Shown here: in pieces, positions 36,392 through 45,871 of the stretch
How positions within the stretch are numbered: position 1 is the stretch's first letter
Layout: each line of letters begins with the position of its first letter
NCBI RefSeq assembly: GCF_023015625.1
Contig: NZ_JALKAH010000005.1
Span: 62,001 to 126,000 of the forward strand
Length of the DNA stretch: 64,000 nucleotides
Reading direction: 5' to 3'
Source: Yoonia sp. F2084L
GTDB taxonomy: Bacteria > Pseudomonadota > Alphaproteobacteria > Rhodobacterales > Rhodobacteraceae
Program-made: the position numbers and the translations under genes
The notes under the pieces: model-generated
Seen by the model: only the letters and a program-made list of their open reading frames with translations
Database searches by the model: none
What the model was told of the DNA's origin: nothing

Positions 36392-37036
36392 CTACGCCAA
36401 AGCCTCTGAGATACTGTCGGCGACGTCATCCATGCTGGCCAAACCATTGACGGACTTCAAATCGCCCTTGGCATAGTAGTAGCCAATCAATGGGCTGGTC
36501 TGTTTGTAATAGGCCAACAACCGGGTCCGAAGGCTGTCTTCATTGTCGTCCGCGCGGCGCTGGAAATTGGAAGACCCACAGTTGGTGCACTTCTGATCCG
36601 CTGGGATCGGCTTTGTCAGGTCGTTGTAAACCTCACCACAATCGCCGCATGTCGCGCGCGCCGTAATGCGGGCAACCAACGCGTCATCATCGACCTGCAT
36701 CTCAATCACGCAATCCAGGTTCTCGCCCATATCAACCAGCAAGCGACCCAGCGCATCCGCTTGTGCCAATGTCCGGGGGAAACCATCAAAGATGTATCCA
36801 CCGCCGCCTTGATCGCTTTCCAGCTGTTCGCGGATCAGGCCAATCACGATCTCATCAGTCACAAGATCACCGCGATCCATCACAGCCGCGACCTTCTTGC
36901 CCATCTCTGTCCCACTGGTCCGGGCCGCCCGCAGCATATCACCGGTGCTGAGTTGCACCATGTTGCGTTCATCCACAAGCTTGCGTGCCTGTGTCCCCTT
37001 ACCCGCCCCCGGCGGTCCCAGCAGTATGATATTCAT
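36392..37036 (-). CDS. adk: Adenylate kinase with zinc-type LID
   Basis: Interconverts ATP + AMP and 2 ADP. The 214-residue long-form enzyme has [10 protein letters not shown] (P-loop), [12 protein letters not shown], and a LID with four Cys (CGDCGEV and CTNCG) that probably bind zinc. Its start overlaps the secY stop by four bases. Confidence 0.97.
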   Translation of the reverse strand: MNIILLGPPGAGKGTQARKLVDERNMVQLSTGDMLRAARTSGTEMGKKVAAVMDRGDLVTDEIVIGLIREQLESDQGGGGYIFDGFPRTLAQADALGRLLVDMGENLDCVIEMQVDDDALVARITARATCGDCGEVYNDLTKPIPADQKCTNCGSSNFQRRADDNEDSLRTRLLAYYKQTSPLIGYYYAKGDLKSVNGLASMDDVADSISEALA

Positions 37037-38391
37037 CGACGCGATGGCCCTTTACGTTTTCCATTACGCTTGCCACGCAGTTGAGACTTCTCAATCAGGC
37101 CTTCGTATTGATGTGCCACCAGATGAGACTGGATTTGTTGGATGGTGTCCATACCAACCGACACAATAATCAGGATCGACGTACCGCCAAAGTAGAACGG
37201 AATGGCCAGCTCTGCCCGGATAATCTCGGGCAGCAAGGCGACCAAAGCCAGATAACCAGAACCCAGCACCAGAATACGTGTCACCACGTAATCCAGATAT
37301 TCTTCGGTTTTCTTGCCGGGGCGAATACCGGGGACAAAGCCGTTCTGGTTCTTAAGGTTCTCGGCAACATCTTCAGTCTTGAAGGCGACTTCACGGGTGT
37401 AGAAATACGTGAAAAAGATGATCATGCCGCCAAAGAAAATCAGATAAAGTGGCTGACCGGGACCAAACAGCGCGAGGATCGTCGACATCAGCGGCCCGGA
37501 GGAGCCCCCATTAAACGTGCTGATCGTCGTCGGCAGCAACAGCAAAGCTGACGCAAAGATCGCAGGGATAACGCCAGCCGGGTTCACCTTGATCGGCAGG
37601 TGGCTGGTAGAGCCATCATAGACCTTCATACCACGCTGCTGGCGCGGGTATTGAATATGGATCTTGCGCAGGCTGCGTTCCATGAACACCACAAAGGTCA
37701 ACACTACGATCAACATCAGAATGATGCCGACGATCACCAGCGGGCTGATCGCACCGGACCGGCCTTGTGACAGGAACTGTGCCAAGGCGGCTGGAATCTC
37801 AGCAATGATGCCGACAAAGATGATCAGCGAGATACCGTTGCCGATACCGCGGGCGGTGATCTGCTCACCAAGCCACATCAGGAACATACAGCCACCCACG
37901 ATGGTAATCACGGTGGATGCTTGGAAAAACAAACCCGGATCAGCGGCCAAGCCACCCGCTTCAAGGCTGAGCGCGAGGCCGTAAGACTGCGCCGTGGCCA
38001 GAACGACAGTACCATAACGGGTATACTGGTTCAGCTTGCGCCGCCCTTGCTCACCCTCTTTTTTAAGGTTCTTCAGCGGCTCCCACATAGACCCCAGCAG
38101 CTGCATCACAATGGAGGCAGAGATGTAAGGCATAATACCAAGGGTAAAGATCGCCATCCGCGACAGCGCACCGCCAGTGAACATCGACAGGATACCGCCG
38201 ATGCCCGATTGGGCGTCTTCCATAAACTGTGCCAGCGCAGCGCCATCAATACCAGGTACAGGAATAAACGTACCAAGGCGGTAGATGATCAACAAACCAA
38301 GCGTGAACATGATCCGCTGGCGCAGTTCAGTTGCTTTGCCGAAGGCGCTCCAACTGACGTTGGCTGCCATTTGCTCTGCTGCAGAAGCCAT
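37033..38391 (-). CDS. secY: Protein translocase channel subunit SecY
   Basis: 452 residues with ten membrane spans form the Sec channel. Conserved segments: [30 protein letters not shown] and the cytoplasmic loop before the last spans, [15 protein letters not shown]. Transcribed between rplO and adk, the usual alphaproteobacterial order. Confidence 0.98.
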   Translation of the reverse strand: MASAAEQMAANVSWSAFGKATELRQRIMFTLGLLIIYRLGTFIPVPGIDGAALAQFMEDAQSGIGGILSMFTGGALSRMAIFTLGIMPYISASIVMQLLGSMWEPLKNLKKEGEQGRRKLNQYTRYGTVVLATAQSYGLALSLEAGGLAADPGLFFQASTVITIVGGCMFLMWLGEQITARGIGNGISLIIFVGIIAEIPAALAQFLSQGRSGAISPLVIVGIILMLIVVLTFVVFMERSLRKIHIQYPRQQRGMKVYDGSTSHLPIKVNPAGVIPAIFASALLLLPTTISTFNGGSSGPLMSTILALFGPGQPLYLIFFGGMIIFFTYFYTREVAFKTEDVAENLKNQNGFVPGIRPGKKTEEYLDYVVTRILVLGSGYLALVALLPEIIRAELAIPFYFGGTSILIIVSVGMDTIQQIQSHLVAHQYEGLIEKSQLRGKRNGKRKGPSRR

Positions 38392-38410
38392 ATGGGTCTC
38401 TTTTTATAAG

Positions 38411-38446
38411 AAACGCCGCAAAACCGTTCCCCGGTTCGCGGCGTTT
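38411..38446. repeat. Hairpin between rplO and secY
   Basis: AAACGCCGC (38411-38419) pairs with GCGGCGTTT (38438-38446), with inner AACCG/CGGTT. It lacks a T-run and lies 20 bp before secY, so it may tune the rplO-to-secY ratio rather than stop transcription. Confidence 0.6.
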
Positions 38447-38496
38447 GGGAAAACATGAAGAGTTATGTAAGCGACGGGTGCGCCGCTCACAAGGTC

Positions 38497-38970
38497 TTAC
38501 TCAGCCGCTGCCGGTGTTGTGACAGTCAGTGAACCGCCCGCTTTTTCGACAGCTTCAACAGCGCCCTTGGACGCACCTGTGACTGTGATTTTTGCTTTGG
38601 CTTTGAAATCGCCCTTGGCAAGAACGCGGATACCGTCCTTTTTGCGACGCACCAGACCGGACGCGATCAACGCATCTTCGGTGATGTCTGCTTTGACGTC
38701 GATCTTGCCTTCGTCGATGAATTTCTGGATCAGACCAAGGTTGATGACAGCAAATGTCTTGCGGTTCGGCTTGTTGAAGCCACGCTTTGGCAGACGCTGG
38801 TAAAGTGGCATCTGGCCGCCCTCATAGCCTTTGATGGCTACACCGGAGCGTGATTTCTGACCTTTGATACCACGGCCACCGGTCTTACCCTTGCCGGAAC
38901 CTGCACCACGGCCAACGCGCGTTTTGCGGGTGGTTGCACCGGGATTATCGGATAATTCATTCAGTTTCAT
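38497..38970 (-). CDS. rplO: 50S ribosomal protein L15
   Basis: 157-residue L15. Start [20 protein letters not shown] at 38970 with AGAGGAG nearby; the frame is open to 39168, but the extra part is not ribosomal. Glycine-rich core [20 protein letters not shown]. First gene of the piece after the metallopeptidase insert, with its own promoter. Confidence 0.97.
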   Translation of the reverse strand: MKLNELSDNPGATTRKTRVGRGAGSGKGKTGGRGIKGQKSRSGVAIKGYEGGQMPLYQRLPKRGFNKPNRKTFAVINLGLIQKFIDEGKIDVKADITEDALIASGLVRRKKDGIRVLAKGDFKAKAKITVTGASKGAVEAVEKAGGSLTVTTPAAAE

Positions 38971-39064
38971 GTCGCTTCTCCTCTTGCCGGAATTGGCCCC
39001 CAGCGACGGGAGCGGCCAAACACGGCGTTTCATCTGAGTCGGATTTTTGATGTCCGACTGGGGG

Positions 39065-39093
39065 CGTATAGACGGATGCGCGGAGTGGATCAA
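39065..39093 (-). promoter_or_regulatory. Predicted promoter of rplO-secY-adk
   Basis: Minus strand TTGATC (39088-39093), 17 bp, TATACG (39065-39070), then C-rich DNA. Same layout as the promoters ahead of rpmC, rplB and rpsJ. Confidence 0.65.
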
Positions 39094-39186
39094 GTGGGGG
39101 GACGCAACCTGCGGTGGGGCAATGTGCTGAATTCGCCGCGTTGTGCGGCATTTGTGGTTAAAGGCCATGAAAACAGGGGTTGAGCG

Positions 39187-39238
39187 CGTACAGATGACGT
39201 ATGCAAAGCGTACAGAACCTGTACGTACAGATATACAG
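39187..39238. repeat. Cluster of TACAG repeats with a 12-bp palindrome
   Basis: Four copies of TACAG lie within 52 bp, and CTGTACGTACAG (39219-39230) is a perfect dyad. They sit upstream of the predicted rplO promoter. This could be a regulator site; nothing identifies the protein. Confidence 0.5.
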
Positions 39239-39307
39239 ATTTCGCATGGTTAACCGGGCGCGCGGTGGGACGGATTAATGCCGCGTTAAGGATTGGCGAA
39301 ATAGAGG

Positions 39308-39427
39308 GCAGCGGCCGACCTGGAGGCCTTGGAAGGTTTGTTTGACGCACAGTATCGCCAAAGTTGCAAATGTCAGTTCAAGTTGAGACGTCGCAAAAGC
39401 GGCCTCCTGGGGGAGGTCGGCCGCTGC
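39308..39427. repeat. Long imperfect inverted repeat
   Basis: The 21 bp at 39308-39328 (core GCGGCCGACCTGGAGGCC) recur inverted at 39401-39427, interrupted by a 6-bp insertion. They enclose 72 bp of less GC-rich DNA. It could be a mobile miniature element, a strong hairpin or a terminator for the metallopeptidase gene, whose stop lies 116 bp away. Confidence 0.7.
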
Positions 39428-39542
39428 CCGGGCAAGCCGGGCGATCAGTTGGATAAGTCAGATAGCGTCCTCAAACTCAATATCAGCTATGCGGACGAAG
39501 CTGCCGTCCATTGCTGTGCTCCGAATGTCTGCATGGGCGTTC

Positions 39543-40343
39543 TTAATCGGCTCTGGCGCGACGTGACGACGCAATCAAGCGCTTTAACAAGAGCCTAAGC
39601 GGCCAAAGTAGCGTTCTACCAATCAACGTTAAGACCGGCCTCGAGTTGCGCATCATTGAACGGGCGTATTCGTCTGCTTCCCTTTCCTGTTCAGCCACTT
39701 GTCCACCCTCTATATGCCTCGATACGTGATGCCCGACTTCATGATAGAATGTGAATTCTGCATCCAGACGCAACCACCAAAGCTTCACACCGCTGACTTT
39801 GTTGGCGGGCCAAGTCAAAATGATCCCGGAGAAGAACAAGTTATACAGCCCCAGATAATCGAGTTCTGGCCGGCGCGCGATAACATCCACACGGGTCACG
39901 TTGCCTAGCGATAGACCCTGCGTCTTGCTCCAAATCTCGATATTTCTGACGACCACAGAGCGATCAGCTATGTCAGAGGCAACAAATACAGGTATTTGGC
40001 CAATAACATGAGTTGCAGGTTCTTCGAGAATGCGTCGCGACAGAATATCCAACGTTTTAATATGCATGGGATGCAACTTTGTCTTTCGAAGCCTCTCGAC
40101 TTCTTCTTCAAAAGCAGATGGGTCCAGTTCATCAAGAATGGACAGCAATACACCAAAGTACTTGGCCAGTGGTCCGCGGGGGTTCTCAGCCCAGGCAGGT
40201 GAATCCAACTTTTTTTTAATTTGGCTAACTGAGGTGTCGCCTTCTTTCAGAATTTCTCGCCACGCATCTCGAACGGTTTCAACATGGTCCGTCGAAATAC
40301 CTCTCAATAGTCTTTCAACGACGGGTCGAGTGCTCTCAATCAT
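39543..40343 (-). CDS. Zincin-type metallopeptidase inserted in the spc operon
   Basis: 266 residues from ATG 40343. The zinc motif HEVGHH lies at about residue 197, followed by an acidic cluster (EREADEY) that offers the third ligand, as in ImmA/IrrE and M48-like families. A hydrophobic stretch (VLTLIGRTLLWPLRLLLKRLI) near the end could anchor it. ImmA-type peptidases cut repressors, but no helix-turn-helix partner is nearby. The gene lies between rpmD and rplO, where no gene belongs in the canonical operon, and uses more AT-rich codons than its neighbours. No ribosome site is seen. Confidence 0.65.
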   Translation of the reverse strand: MIESTRPVVERLLRGISTDHVETVRDAWREILKEGDTSVSQIKKKLDSPAWAENPRGPLAKYFGVLLSILDELDPSAFEEEVERLRKTKLHPMHIKTLDILSRRILEEPATHVIGQIPVFVASDIADRSVVVRNIEIWSKTQGLSLGNVTRVDVIARRPELDYLGLYNLFFSGIILTWPANKVSGVKLWWLRLDAEFTFYHEVGHHVSRHIEGGQVAEQEREADEYARSMMRNSRPVLTLIGRTLLWPLRLLLKRLIASSRRARAD

Positions 40344-40524
40344 AATCAAATAATAACAGACGCGGAGGCCGATAGTTAGACTGGAGAGCTGCCTTTAGAA
40401 GCAAAAAACTACACTATGATAGGAGCAAGCCGAGCAGATAACTGCCGTTCGCGCACTCTGCAGCATCAGGGACTTTGGGCTCATAGCGGACGTTGCTTGC
40501 AGAAGAAACCTAACCGCCTCAATC

Positions 40525-40554
40525 GAAAAACGCCCCGCAGTTCCCTGCGAGGCG
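40525..40554 (-). terminator. Intrinsic terminator after rpmD
   Basis: Minus-strand stem CGCCTCGCAG/CTGCGGGGCG with GGAA loop, then TTTTTC. It ends the rpmC-rpmD message before the metallopeptidase insert. Confidence 0.85.
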
Positions 40555-40569
40555 CTTTCATTCCAAACC

Positions 40570-40595
40570 GTAAGGTGGATCATGATCCACCTTAC
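40570..40595. repeat. Perfect 26-bp palindrome after rpmD
   Basis: Arms GTAAGGTGG/CCACCTTAC are identical to those at 34201-34226; the centre is ATCATGAT instead of GTTTAAAC. It starts six bases past the rpmD stop, so both copies sit at the same place relative to a ribosomal-block gene end. Confidence 0.85.
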
Positions 40596-40601
40596 CCTGA
40601 A

Positions 40602-40790
40602 CTACCCTTTTTCTTCGATGATCTCGACCATGTGGCTGATCGAATTCACCATGCCGCGCACGGATGGTGTGTCTTCCAGCTCGCGTGTACGGTTCATCTT
40701 GTTCAGGCCCAAGCCGATCAGCGTGGCACGCTGTTTGGCGGGGCGGCGGATCGGGGAGCCGATCTGCTTGACGACGATTGTTTTAGCCAT
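40602..40790 (-). CDS. rpmD: 50S ribosomal protein L30
   Basis: 62-residue L30 ([28 protein letters not shown], split here by its usual PIRR motif). Last gene of its block. Confidence 0.96.
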   Translation of the reverse strand: MAKTIVVKQIGSPIRRPAKQRATLIGLGLNKMNRTRELEDTPSVRGMVNSISHMVEIIEEKG

Positions 40791-40803
40791 CTGTCAGGTC
40801 TCC

Positions 40804-41385
40804 TTACGCGTCAGCTTCAGCAGGTGCTTCGGCCGCTGGGGCCTCGTCACGCTTAGGCAGAATATCAGCCACCTTTTTGCCACGACGCTGTGCGACGTTG
40901 CGGGGTGATTGCTCTTTGGTCAGGCCATTCATCGTGGCGCGGATCATGTTGTAGGGGTTCTGGGAACCGATGGACTTGGACACAACATCCTGTACACCCA
41001 ACATTTCAAACACGGCACGCATTGGACCACCGGCGATGATACCGGTACCAACTGGGGCTGTACGCATAACCACTTTACCAGCGCCGTGACGGCCCTCGAT
41101 GTCGTGGTGTAGGGTCCGCCCGTCGCGCAGTGCAACGCGGATCATCTGACGCTTGGCTTGCTCAGTGGCTTTGCGGATCGCCTCAGGAACTTCCTTGGCT
41201 TTACCCTTACCAAAACCAACGCGGCCTTTTTGGTCGCCAACAACGACGAGCGCTGCGAAACCAAAGCGCTTACCGCCTTTGACTGTCTTGGAAACACGGT
41301 TGATCGCGACCAGACGGTCTGCAAACTCTGGTGTTTCGTCACGGTTACGGCGATTGCCGCCCCGGTTGTTATCACGTTCTGCCAT
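40804..41385 (-). CDS. rpsE: 30S ribosomal protein S5
   Basis: 193-residue S5 for decoding fidelity. Start [17 protein letters not shown] at 41385; the frame runs on to 41454 without homology. Core [27 protein letters not shown] region and TMNGL are present. It ends in an Ala/Glu-rich tail. Confidence 0.97.
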   Translation of the reverse strand: MAERDNNRGGNRRNRDETPEFADRLVAINRVSKTVKGGKRFGFAALVVVGDQKGRVGFGKGKAKEVPEAIRKATEQAKRQMIRVALRDGRTLHHDIEGRHGAGKVVMRTAPVGTGIIAGGPMRAVFEMLGVQDVVSKSIGSQNPYNMIRATMNGLTKEQSPRNVAQRRGKKVADILPKRDEAPAAEAPAEADA

Positions 41386-41459
41386 AGTGGCGTCCTTTGT
41401 TTTCCTGCCCGAAGGCGTTGTCCAATCGCGGTGGGTATGAAGCCCCCGGATCATCGAGC

Positions 41460-41508
41460 GTGGGTTTTACCCACCCTACAGGTTGTTGGTAGGGTGGGTG
41501 AAACCCAC
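41460..41508. repeat. Paired palindromes between rplR and rpsE
   Basis: GTGGGTTTTACCCACCCTAC (41460-41479) and GTAGGGTGGGTGAAACCCAC (41489-41508) are each hairpins and are also inverted copies of each other. Same family as 61592-61632 and 62848-62904. Confidence 0.85.
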
Positions 41509-41516
41509 CCCCACCA

Positions 41517-41882
41517 TTAGATCTTCAAACCACCTTCACGGGCCGCATCGGCCAAAGCCTTGATCTTGCCGTGAAAGAGGAAACCACCACGGTCGAAGAA
41601 AGCAACCTCAACACCCGCCTTCTTTGCGCGCTCTGCAATTGCAGTGCCCACTTTGGAAGCAGCTTCGATGTTGTTCTTGCCGACCACGCCCAGATCCTTT
41701 TCGAGCGACGAAGCGGACGCGAGTGTCACGCCGTTGACGTCGTCGATCAGCTGGACGCTGATGTTCTTGTTTGAGCGGTGAACCGAAAGACGCGCACGCC
41801 CTTGGTTGGCTGTAACACCCCGCAGTTTGTTCCGAACGCGCATGCGGCGCTTCAGAAACAGTGTTCTTTTGCTGTTTGCCAT
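41517..41882 (-). CDS. rplR: 50S ribosomal protein L18
   Basis: 121-residue L18, a 5S rRNA binder. Start [20 protein letters not shown], core [17 protein letters not shown], end [20 protein letters not shown]. Confidence 0.97.
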   Translation of the reverse strand: MANSKRTLFLKRRMRVRNKLRGVTANQGRARLSVHRSNKNISVQLIDDVNGVTLASASSLEKDLGVVGKNNIEAASKVGTAIAERAKKAGVEVAFFDRGGFLFHGKIKALADAAREGGLKI

Positions 41883-41893
41883 TGTCGCGTTCC

Positions 41894-42427
41894 TTACTTC
41901 TTCTTGCCTTCTTTGCGGAAGATGTATTCGCCTTTGTACTTAATCCCTTTGCCCTTATAGGGCTCGGGCTTACGCCAAGCGCGAATATTCGCCGCAACCT
42001 GTCCAACCTGCTGCTCGTCGATACCTTCGACAAGAATTTCTGTTGGCTTTGCGGATGTCACAGTGACACCCTCAGGCACTTCAAAGTTAACATCGTGGCT
42101 GTAGCCCAATGACAGTTTCAGGACATTGCCCTGCATCTGTGCACGGTAACCAACACCCGACAGCTCAAGCTCTTTCTTGAAGCCTTCGGATACGCCGGTG
42201 GCCAAGTTTGCAACCATTGTGCGGCTCATGCCCCACTGCTGGCGCGCACGCTTGGATTTGCCGCGTGGTTCTACAGTAACAACGTTGCCATCAACTGTGA
42301 TGGTGACGTCGTCGGTGGCTTTGAAAGTCCGGGTCCCCTTAGGGCCCTTCATTTCAACGGTTTGACCTGACACAGAGGCGGTAACGCCTGATGGCAGCTC
42401 AACCGGTTTTTTACCAATACGAGACAT
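41894..42427 (-). CDS. rplF: 50S ribosomal protein L6
   Basis: 177-residue L6. Start [15 protein letters not shown] and conserved ending [17 protein letters not shown]. Confidence 0.98.
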   Translation of the reverse strand: MSRIGKKPVELPSGVTASVSGQTVEMKGPKGTRTFKATDDVTITVDGNVVTVEPRGKSKRARQQWGMSRTMVANLATGVSEGFKKELELSGVGYRAQMQGNVLKLSLGYSHDVNFEVPEGVTVTSAKPTEILVEGIDEQQVGQVAANIRAWRKPEPYKGKGIKYKGEYIFRKEGKKK

Positions 42428-42436
42428 GATATCCCC

Positions 42437-42829
42437 TTAGAATACAGTGCAGAGCACTTCGCCGCCGATATTGGCGCTGCGTGCTTTTGCATCCGACATC
42501 ACACCTTGTGAGGTGGAGACAATCGACACACCCAGGCCCTGACGGACGGATGGGATGTCATTGGAGCCCAGGTAAACGCGACGGCCAGGCTTTGAAACCC
42601 GCTTCACTTCGCGAATGACTGGGTCACCCTCGTAATACTTCAGCTCGATCGAGAAAGCAGGATGGCCATCTTTGCCGTCCTTCTTCTCATATCCGCGGAT
42701 GTAGCCTTCGTCGGAAAGCACGTCCAGAACCCAACCACGAAGCTTGGACGCAGGTGTTTCCACCACTGCCTTGCCGCGCATCTGGCCGTTGCGGATACGT
42801 GTGAGCATATCACCGATAGGATCGTTCAT
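42437..42829 (-). CDS. rpsH: 30S ribosomal protein S8
   Basis: 130-residue S8, which binds 16S rRNA and in E. coli represses the spc operon. Start [20 protein letters not shown]; ending [20 protein letters not shown]. Confidence 0.98.
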   Translation of the reverse strand: MNDPIGDMLTRIRNGQMRGKAVVETPASKLRGWVLDVLSDEGYIRGYEKKDGKDGHPAFSIELKYYEGDPVIREVKRVSKPGRRVYLGSNDIPSVRQGLGVSIVSTSQGVMSDAKARSANIGGEVLCTVF

Positions 42830-42841
42830 AATATGTGCTCC

Positions 42842-43147
42842 TTACCAGCTTGACTTGACCATGCCGGGGATTTCGCCATTGGAACCAAGGTCCCGCAGCG
42901 CGATCCGGCTGATCTTGAGTTTACGGTAATAGGCGTGTGGACGCCCGGTCAGCTGGCAACGGTTATGCAAACGGGTTGCAGAAGAGTTCCGTGGCAATTT
43001 CGCCAGTTCAAGTGTTGCCTTGAACCGCTCTTCTACCGCGATCTCTTTGTTGTTGATGATTGCCTTCAAGGCGGCACGCTTTTCGGCATACTGCTTGACC
43101 AGCTTTTCACGCTTCACTTCGCGTGCGATCATGGATTTCTTAGCCAT
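42842..43147 (-). CDS. rpsN: 30S ribosomal protein S14 (zinc-free form)
   Basis: 101-residue long form without CxxC zinc pairs. Ending [19 protein letters not shown]. The adjacent Zur locus in the window does not include the alternative zinc-dependent form. Confidence 0.98.
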   Translation of the reverse strand: MAKKSMIAREVKREKLVKQYAEKRAALKAIINNKEIAVEERFKATLELAKLPRNSSATRLHNRCQLTGRPHAYYRKLKISRIALRDLGSNGEIPGMVKSSW

Positions 43148-43160
43148 ATCTAATATCCCC

Positions 43161-43724
43161 TCAGCTGTTGAACGGCATGTTGAAAGCTTTCAACAGTGCC
43201 TTTGCTTCAGCGTCAGTGTTCGCTGTTGTGCAGATGACGATGTCCATGCCCCAGTTCTCATCGATCTTGTCGAAGTTGATCTCGGGGAACACCAGGTGCT
43301 CTTTCAGGCCTGTGGCATAGTTGCCGCGACCGTCGAAGGATTTGCCAGATACGCCGCGGAAATCACGGATACGAGGCATTGCAACGGTGATCAGACGGTC
43401 GAGGAATTCGTACATCTTATCGCCACGCAATGTGACCTTGGCACCCAAAGGCATGTCTTCACGAACGCGGAAACCAGCGATGGATTTCTTGGCGCGTGTT
43501 GTCATGGCCTTCTGACCGGCAATCGTTGTCAGATCTTCCTGTGCGGATTTTGCTTTTTTGCTGTCACGGACAGCTTCTGCACCACAACCGATGTTCAGAA
43601 CGATTTTGTCCAAACGTGGGATCTGCATGTCGTTTTTGTAGCCGAACTCTTCTTTCATCGCCGCGCGAACGGTCGATGCATAGAGGTCCTTGAGACGGGG
43701 GGTATAGTTTGCAGTATCAAGCAT
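43161..43724 (-). CDS. rplE: 50S ribosomal protein L5
   Basis: 187-residue L5, 5S rRNA contact. [17 protein letters not shown] and the ending [19 protein letters not shown] are conserved. Its start overlaps the rplX stop by one base. Confidence 0.98.
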   Translation of the reverse strand: MLDTANYTPRLKDLYASTVRAAMKEEFGYKNDMQIPRLDKIVLNIGCGAEAVRDSKKAKSAQEDLTTIAGQKAMTTRAKKSIAGFRVREDMPLGAKVTLRGDKMYEFLDRLITVAMPRIRDFRGVSGKSFDGRGNYATGLKEHLVFPEINFDKIDENWGMDIVICTTANTDAEAKALLKAFNMPFNS

Positions 43725-44029
43725 TAGATTGCATCCCCTGTTGTCTTGGCGAAACGCACCTTGTTGTCGCCATCCATGCGGAAGCCGACGCGGGTTGCTT
43801 TGCCATTCTTGTCAACGATTGCCAGGTTGGACAGTTGGATCGGCATCGCCTTTGGCGTGCGGCCACCCTGTGTTGCCTGAGATTGCTTTGTGTGACGGAT
43901 CGCAATGTTCAGACCGTCCACGATGGCTTTGCCGGATTTCGGGTCAATGCTGGAAATCGCGCCAGTCTTGCCTTTGTCCTTGCCAGTCAGAACGACGACA
44001 TTGTCACCTTTACGGAGTTTCGCAGCCAT
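43724..44029 (-). CDS. rplX: 50S ribosomal protein L24
   Basis: 101-residue L24, an assembly initiator. KOW motif [17 protein letters not shown]. Overlaps rplN by one base. Confidence 0.98.
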   Translation of the reverse strand: MAAKLRKGDNVVVLTGKDKGKTGAISSIDPKSGKAIVDGLNIAIRHTKQSQATQGGRTPKAMPIQLSNLAIVDKNGKATRVGFRMDGDNKVRFAKTTGDAI

Positions 44030-44397
44030 TACAGCACCTCCGGAGCAAGCGAGATGATTTTCATGAAGTTCTTTGCGCGCAGCTCGCGAACAACTGGTCC
44101 AAAGATACGTGTACCCATTGGCTCGTTGTTGTTGTTGAGGATGACAGCAGCGTTGCTATCAAAACGGATGGCTGTGCCATCGTCGCGGCGAACTTCTTTG
44201 GCGGTGCGTACGACAACGGCCTTACGGACGTCACCTTTCTTTACGCGACCGCGTGGAATGGCCTCTTTGACCGAAACGACAATGATGTCTCCAACACTGG
44301 CGTAACGACGGTGAGAACCACCCAGAACCTTGATGCACTGAACACGGCGTGCGCCGCTGTTGTCAGCAACATCCAGATTGGTCTGCATCTGGATCAT
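44029..44397 (-). CDS. rplN: 50S ribosomal protein L14
   Basis: 122-residue L14. Start [20 protein letters not shown], ending [12 protein letters not shown]. Confidence 0.98.
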   Translation of the reverse strand: MIQMQTNLDVADNSGARRVQCIKVLGGSHRRYASVGDIIVVSVKEAIPRGRVKKGDVRKAVVVRTAKEVRRDDGTAIRFDSNAAVILNNNNEPMGTRIFGPVVRELRAKNFMKIISLAPEVL

Positions 44398-44552
44398 TTG
44401 GTTTCCTTCCGACCTATGGGCAAGTCCCGATTTCTGTCCGGGGGCCCAGGGTTTCGATTAATGGGGTGTTACTACCTATCGACAGATCGCTCATCAGTCC
44501 CTTCGGTTCCTTCTTCGCGAAGAAAGCCGTCAGGCTTGATAAGCAGCCCCAA
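44398..44552. other. 155-bp spacer between rpsQ and rplN
   Basis: These genes are usually nearly adjacent. The spacer holds a 14-bp palindrome, TTCTTCGCGAAGAA (44511-44524), and no gene. I saw no promoter with convincing boxes. Confidence 0.5.
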
Positions 44553-44783
44553 TCAGCTGGCAATAACCTCCCAGCGTTTCGTTTTCGACTTTGGTGCACA
44601 TTCCTGGATACGGACCTGGTCACCAACGTTGAATGCGTTCTGTTCATCGTGAGCGCGATATTTCTTCGACTTACGAATAGTTTTCTGAAGCAGCGGGTGC
44701 TTGTAACGACGCTCAACCGACACGGTGACGGTCTGGGCATTTTGGTTGCTTGTGACAACCCCGGCTAGGATACGCTTAGGCAT
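44553..44783 (-). CDS. rpsQ: 30S ribosomal protein S17
   Basis: 76-residue S17. Start [19 protein letters not shown], with [19 protein letters not shown]. Confidence 0.97.
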   Translation of the reverse strand: MPKRILAGVVTSNQNAQTVTVSVERRYKHPLLQKTIRKSKKYRAHDEQNAFNVGDQVRIQECAPKSKTKRWEVIAS

Positions 44784-44786
44784 AGA

Positions 44787-45020
44787 TTAAGCCTCCGACT
44801 TTTCATTCGCGGACGGGGCGTCCGACGCGGCCGCTGCGGCCTTTTCGTTCAGGATTGTCTTCACTTTGGCAGCGTTGCGGCGGGCCGCACGAATGCCTGC
44901 TGTGTTTTCAAGCTGACCAGTGGCCTGCTGAAAGCGCAGATTGAAGCTCTCTTTTTTCAGGTTCACCAGCTCTTCACGGAGCTGATCGGGCGTTTTATCC
45001 CGCAGTTCATTGGCGTTCAT
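44787..45020 (-). CDS. rpmC: 50S ribosomal protein L29
   Basis: 77-residue L29, near the tunnel exit. Start [18 protein letters not shown] at 45020; the longer frame to 45062 is not used. An Ala/Ser-rich tail follows the usual end. First gene of the block with a promoter at 45101-45129; normally rplP would lie directly upstream. Confidence 0.96.
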   Translation of the reverse strand: MNANELRDKTPDQLREELVNLKKESFNLRFQQATGQLENTAGIRAARRNAAKVKTILNEKAAAAASDAPSANEKSEA

Positions 45021-45100
45021 GCCATATTCCTTTGTCAACATCATCGGCGGGCCGTGAAACACGTCACCCGATTCCCGATGGAGTGGGGGTAGAAGTGGGC

Positions 45101-45129
45101 CGTATAGGGGGGTTAAAGGGGTGTGGCAA
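45101..45129 (-). promoter_or_regulatory. Predicted promoter of rpmC-to-rpmD block
   Basis: Minus strand TTGCCA (45124-45129), 17 bp, TATACG (45101-45106), followed by GGCCC. The -10 box and spacing match the rplO promoter exactly. Confidence 0.68.
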
Positions 45130-45246
45130 GGGGGTTAATCCACCGCACTTCGTGTTTTCACGGCCTAAACGCATACATCCTTTTAACACTGTGCACAGAT
45201 CACCACATATATTAGAAGTCACGGTAGAAGGATTTCAGGAGCCACG

Positions 45247-45432
45247 ATGTCAACCGCTGTCAAAACAACTTCCGTTAAGGGTGGACAAATCAAACGTGAC
45301 GCAAAGACGGGGCGTTTCGTAGAGGTACACACGAGCACAGGTAAACATGTTGCACGCAAGACCACGGTAACGACTGTGAAGGAGGCTTCCTCAAAGCGCA
45401 GTGCTGCGCTGAAGCGTTTGGCGGATAGGTAG
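45247..45432 (+). CDS. Antitoxin-like small protein paired with Fic/Doc
   Basis: 61-residue basic protein (MSTAVKTTSVKGGQIKRDAK, then GRFVEVHT, KRSAALKRLADR), directly ahead of a Doc-like toxin. GGAG lies about six bases before ATG. A 10-bp dyad, CTGTGCACAG (45189-45198), upstream may be an operator. It has no Phd-type DNA-binding domain that I can recognise. The antitoxin role is inferred from its place. Confidence 0.65.
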   Translation: MSTAVKTTSVKGGQIKRDAKTGRFVEVHTSTGKHVARKTTVTTVKEASSKRSAALKRLADR

Positions 45433-45484
45433 GCGTCACTACCGCATTACGCTGGCAGACGCCTTCACCGCGCATGATGAAGCT

Positions 45485-45817
45485 TTGACGTACGGTGGGC
45501 GAGAAGGCGTGACGAGCCTGCATCTCATCGAGTCGGCCGTGGCACGTGCATACTCAGGATATCATCGTCCGATCCATCGCAAAGCGGCAGCAATTTTGCA
45601 TAGTGTCGTGGGCAATCATGGCTTTACGGATGGAAATAAGCGTACGGCATGGCTCTTGGTGGAAATACTGATTGAGCGTAGTGGTTTCCACCTCTCAATC
45701 GCCGATGACGCACCCATTGATGATCTCGTTGTCTCCGTCGCGGACAATCAAATCACATTTGAAGAACTTTGCGCGTGGTTCAAAGCACGGATTAGCAAAT
45801 CCGACACCGCGACCTGA
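45485..45817 (+). CDS. Fic/Doc family toxin, start codon unclear
   Basis: Doc-type toxin with the catalytic motif HGFTDGNKRTAW (H-x-F-x-D-G-N-K-R). Doc proteins phosphorylate EF-Tu and stop translation. The listed start is TTG (110 residues), but the typical Doc N-terminus ITLADAFTAHDEAL is encoded in the same frame from 45446. No ATG, GTG or TTG lies between the in-frame TGA at 45410 and 45485. Either a rare start (ATT, CTG or ATA) is used, or the toxin has lost its start. The antitoxin stops at 45432 in another frame. Confidence 0.8.
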   Translation: MTYGGREGVTSLHLIESAVARAYSGYHRPIHRKAAAILHSVVGNHGFTDGNKRTAWLLVEILIERSGFHLSIADDAPIDDLVVSVADNQITFEELCAWFKARISKSDTAT

Positions 45818-45871
45818 GCCACTTCACAGGTTACACTCGCCCTGTCGGACGGCATTCGTTAAGACACTCTC

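Noticed and set aside
39329..39598. 89-codon open frame across the long inverted repeat
   Set aside because: It spans the repeat and the metallopeptidase end and shows no protein-like pattern.
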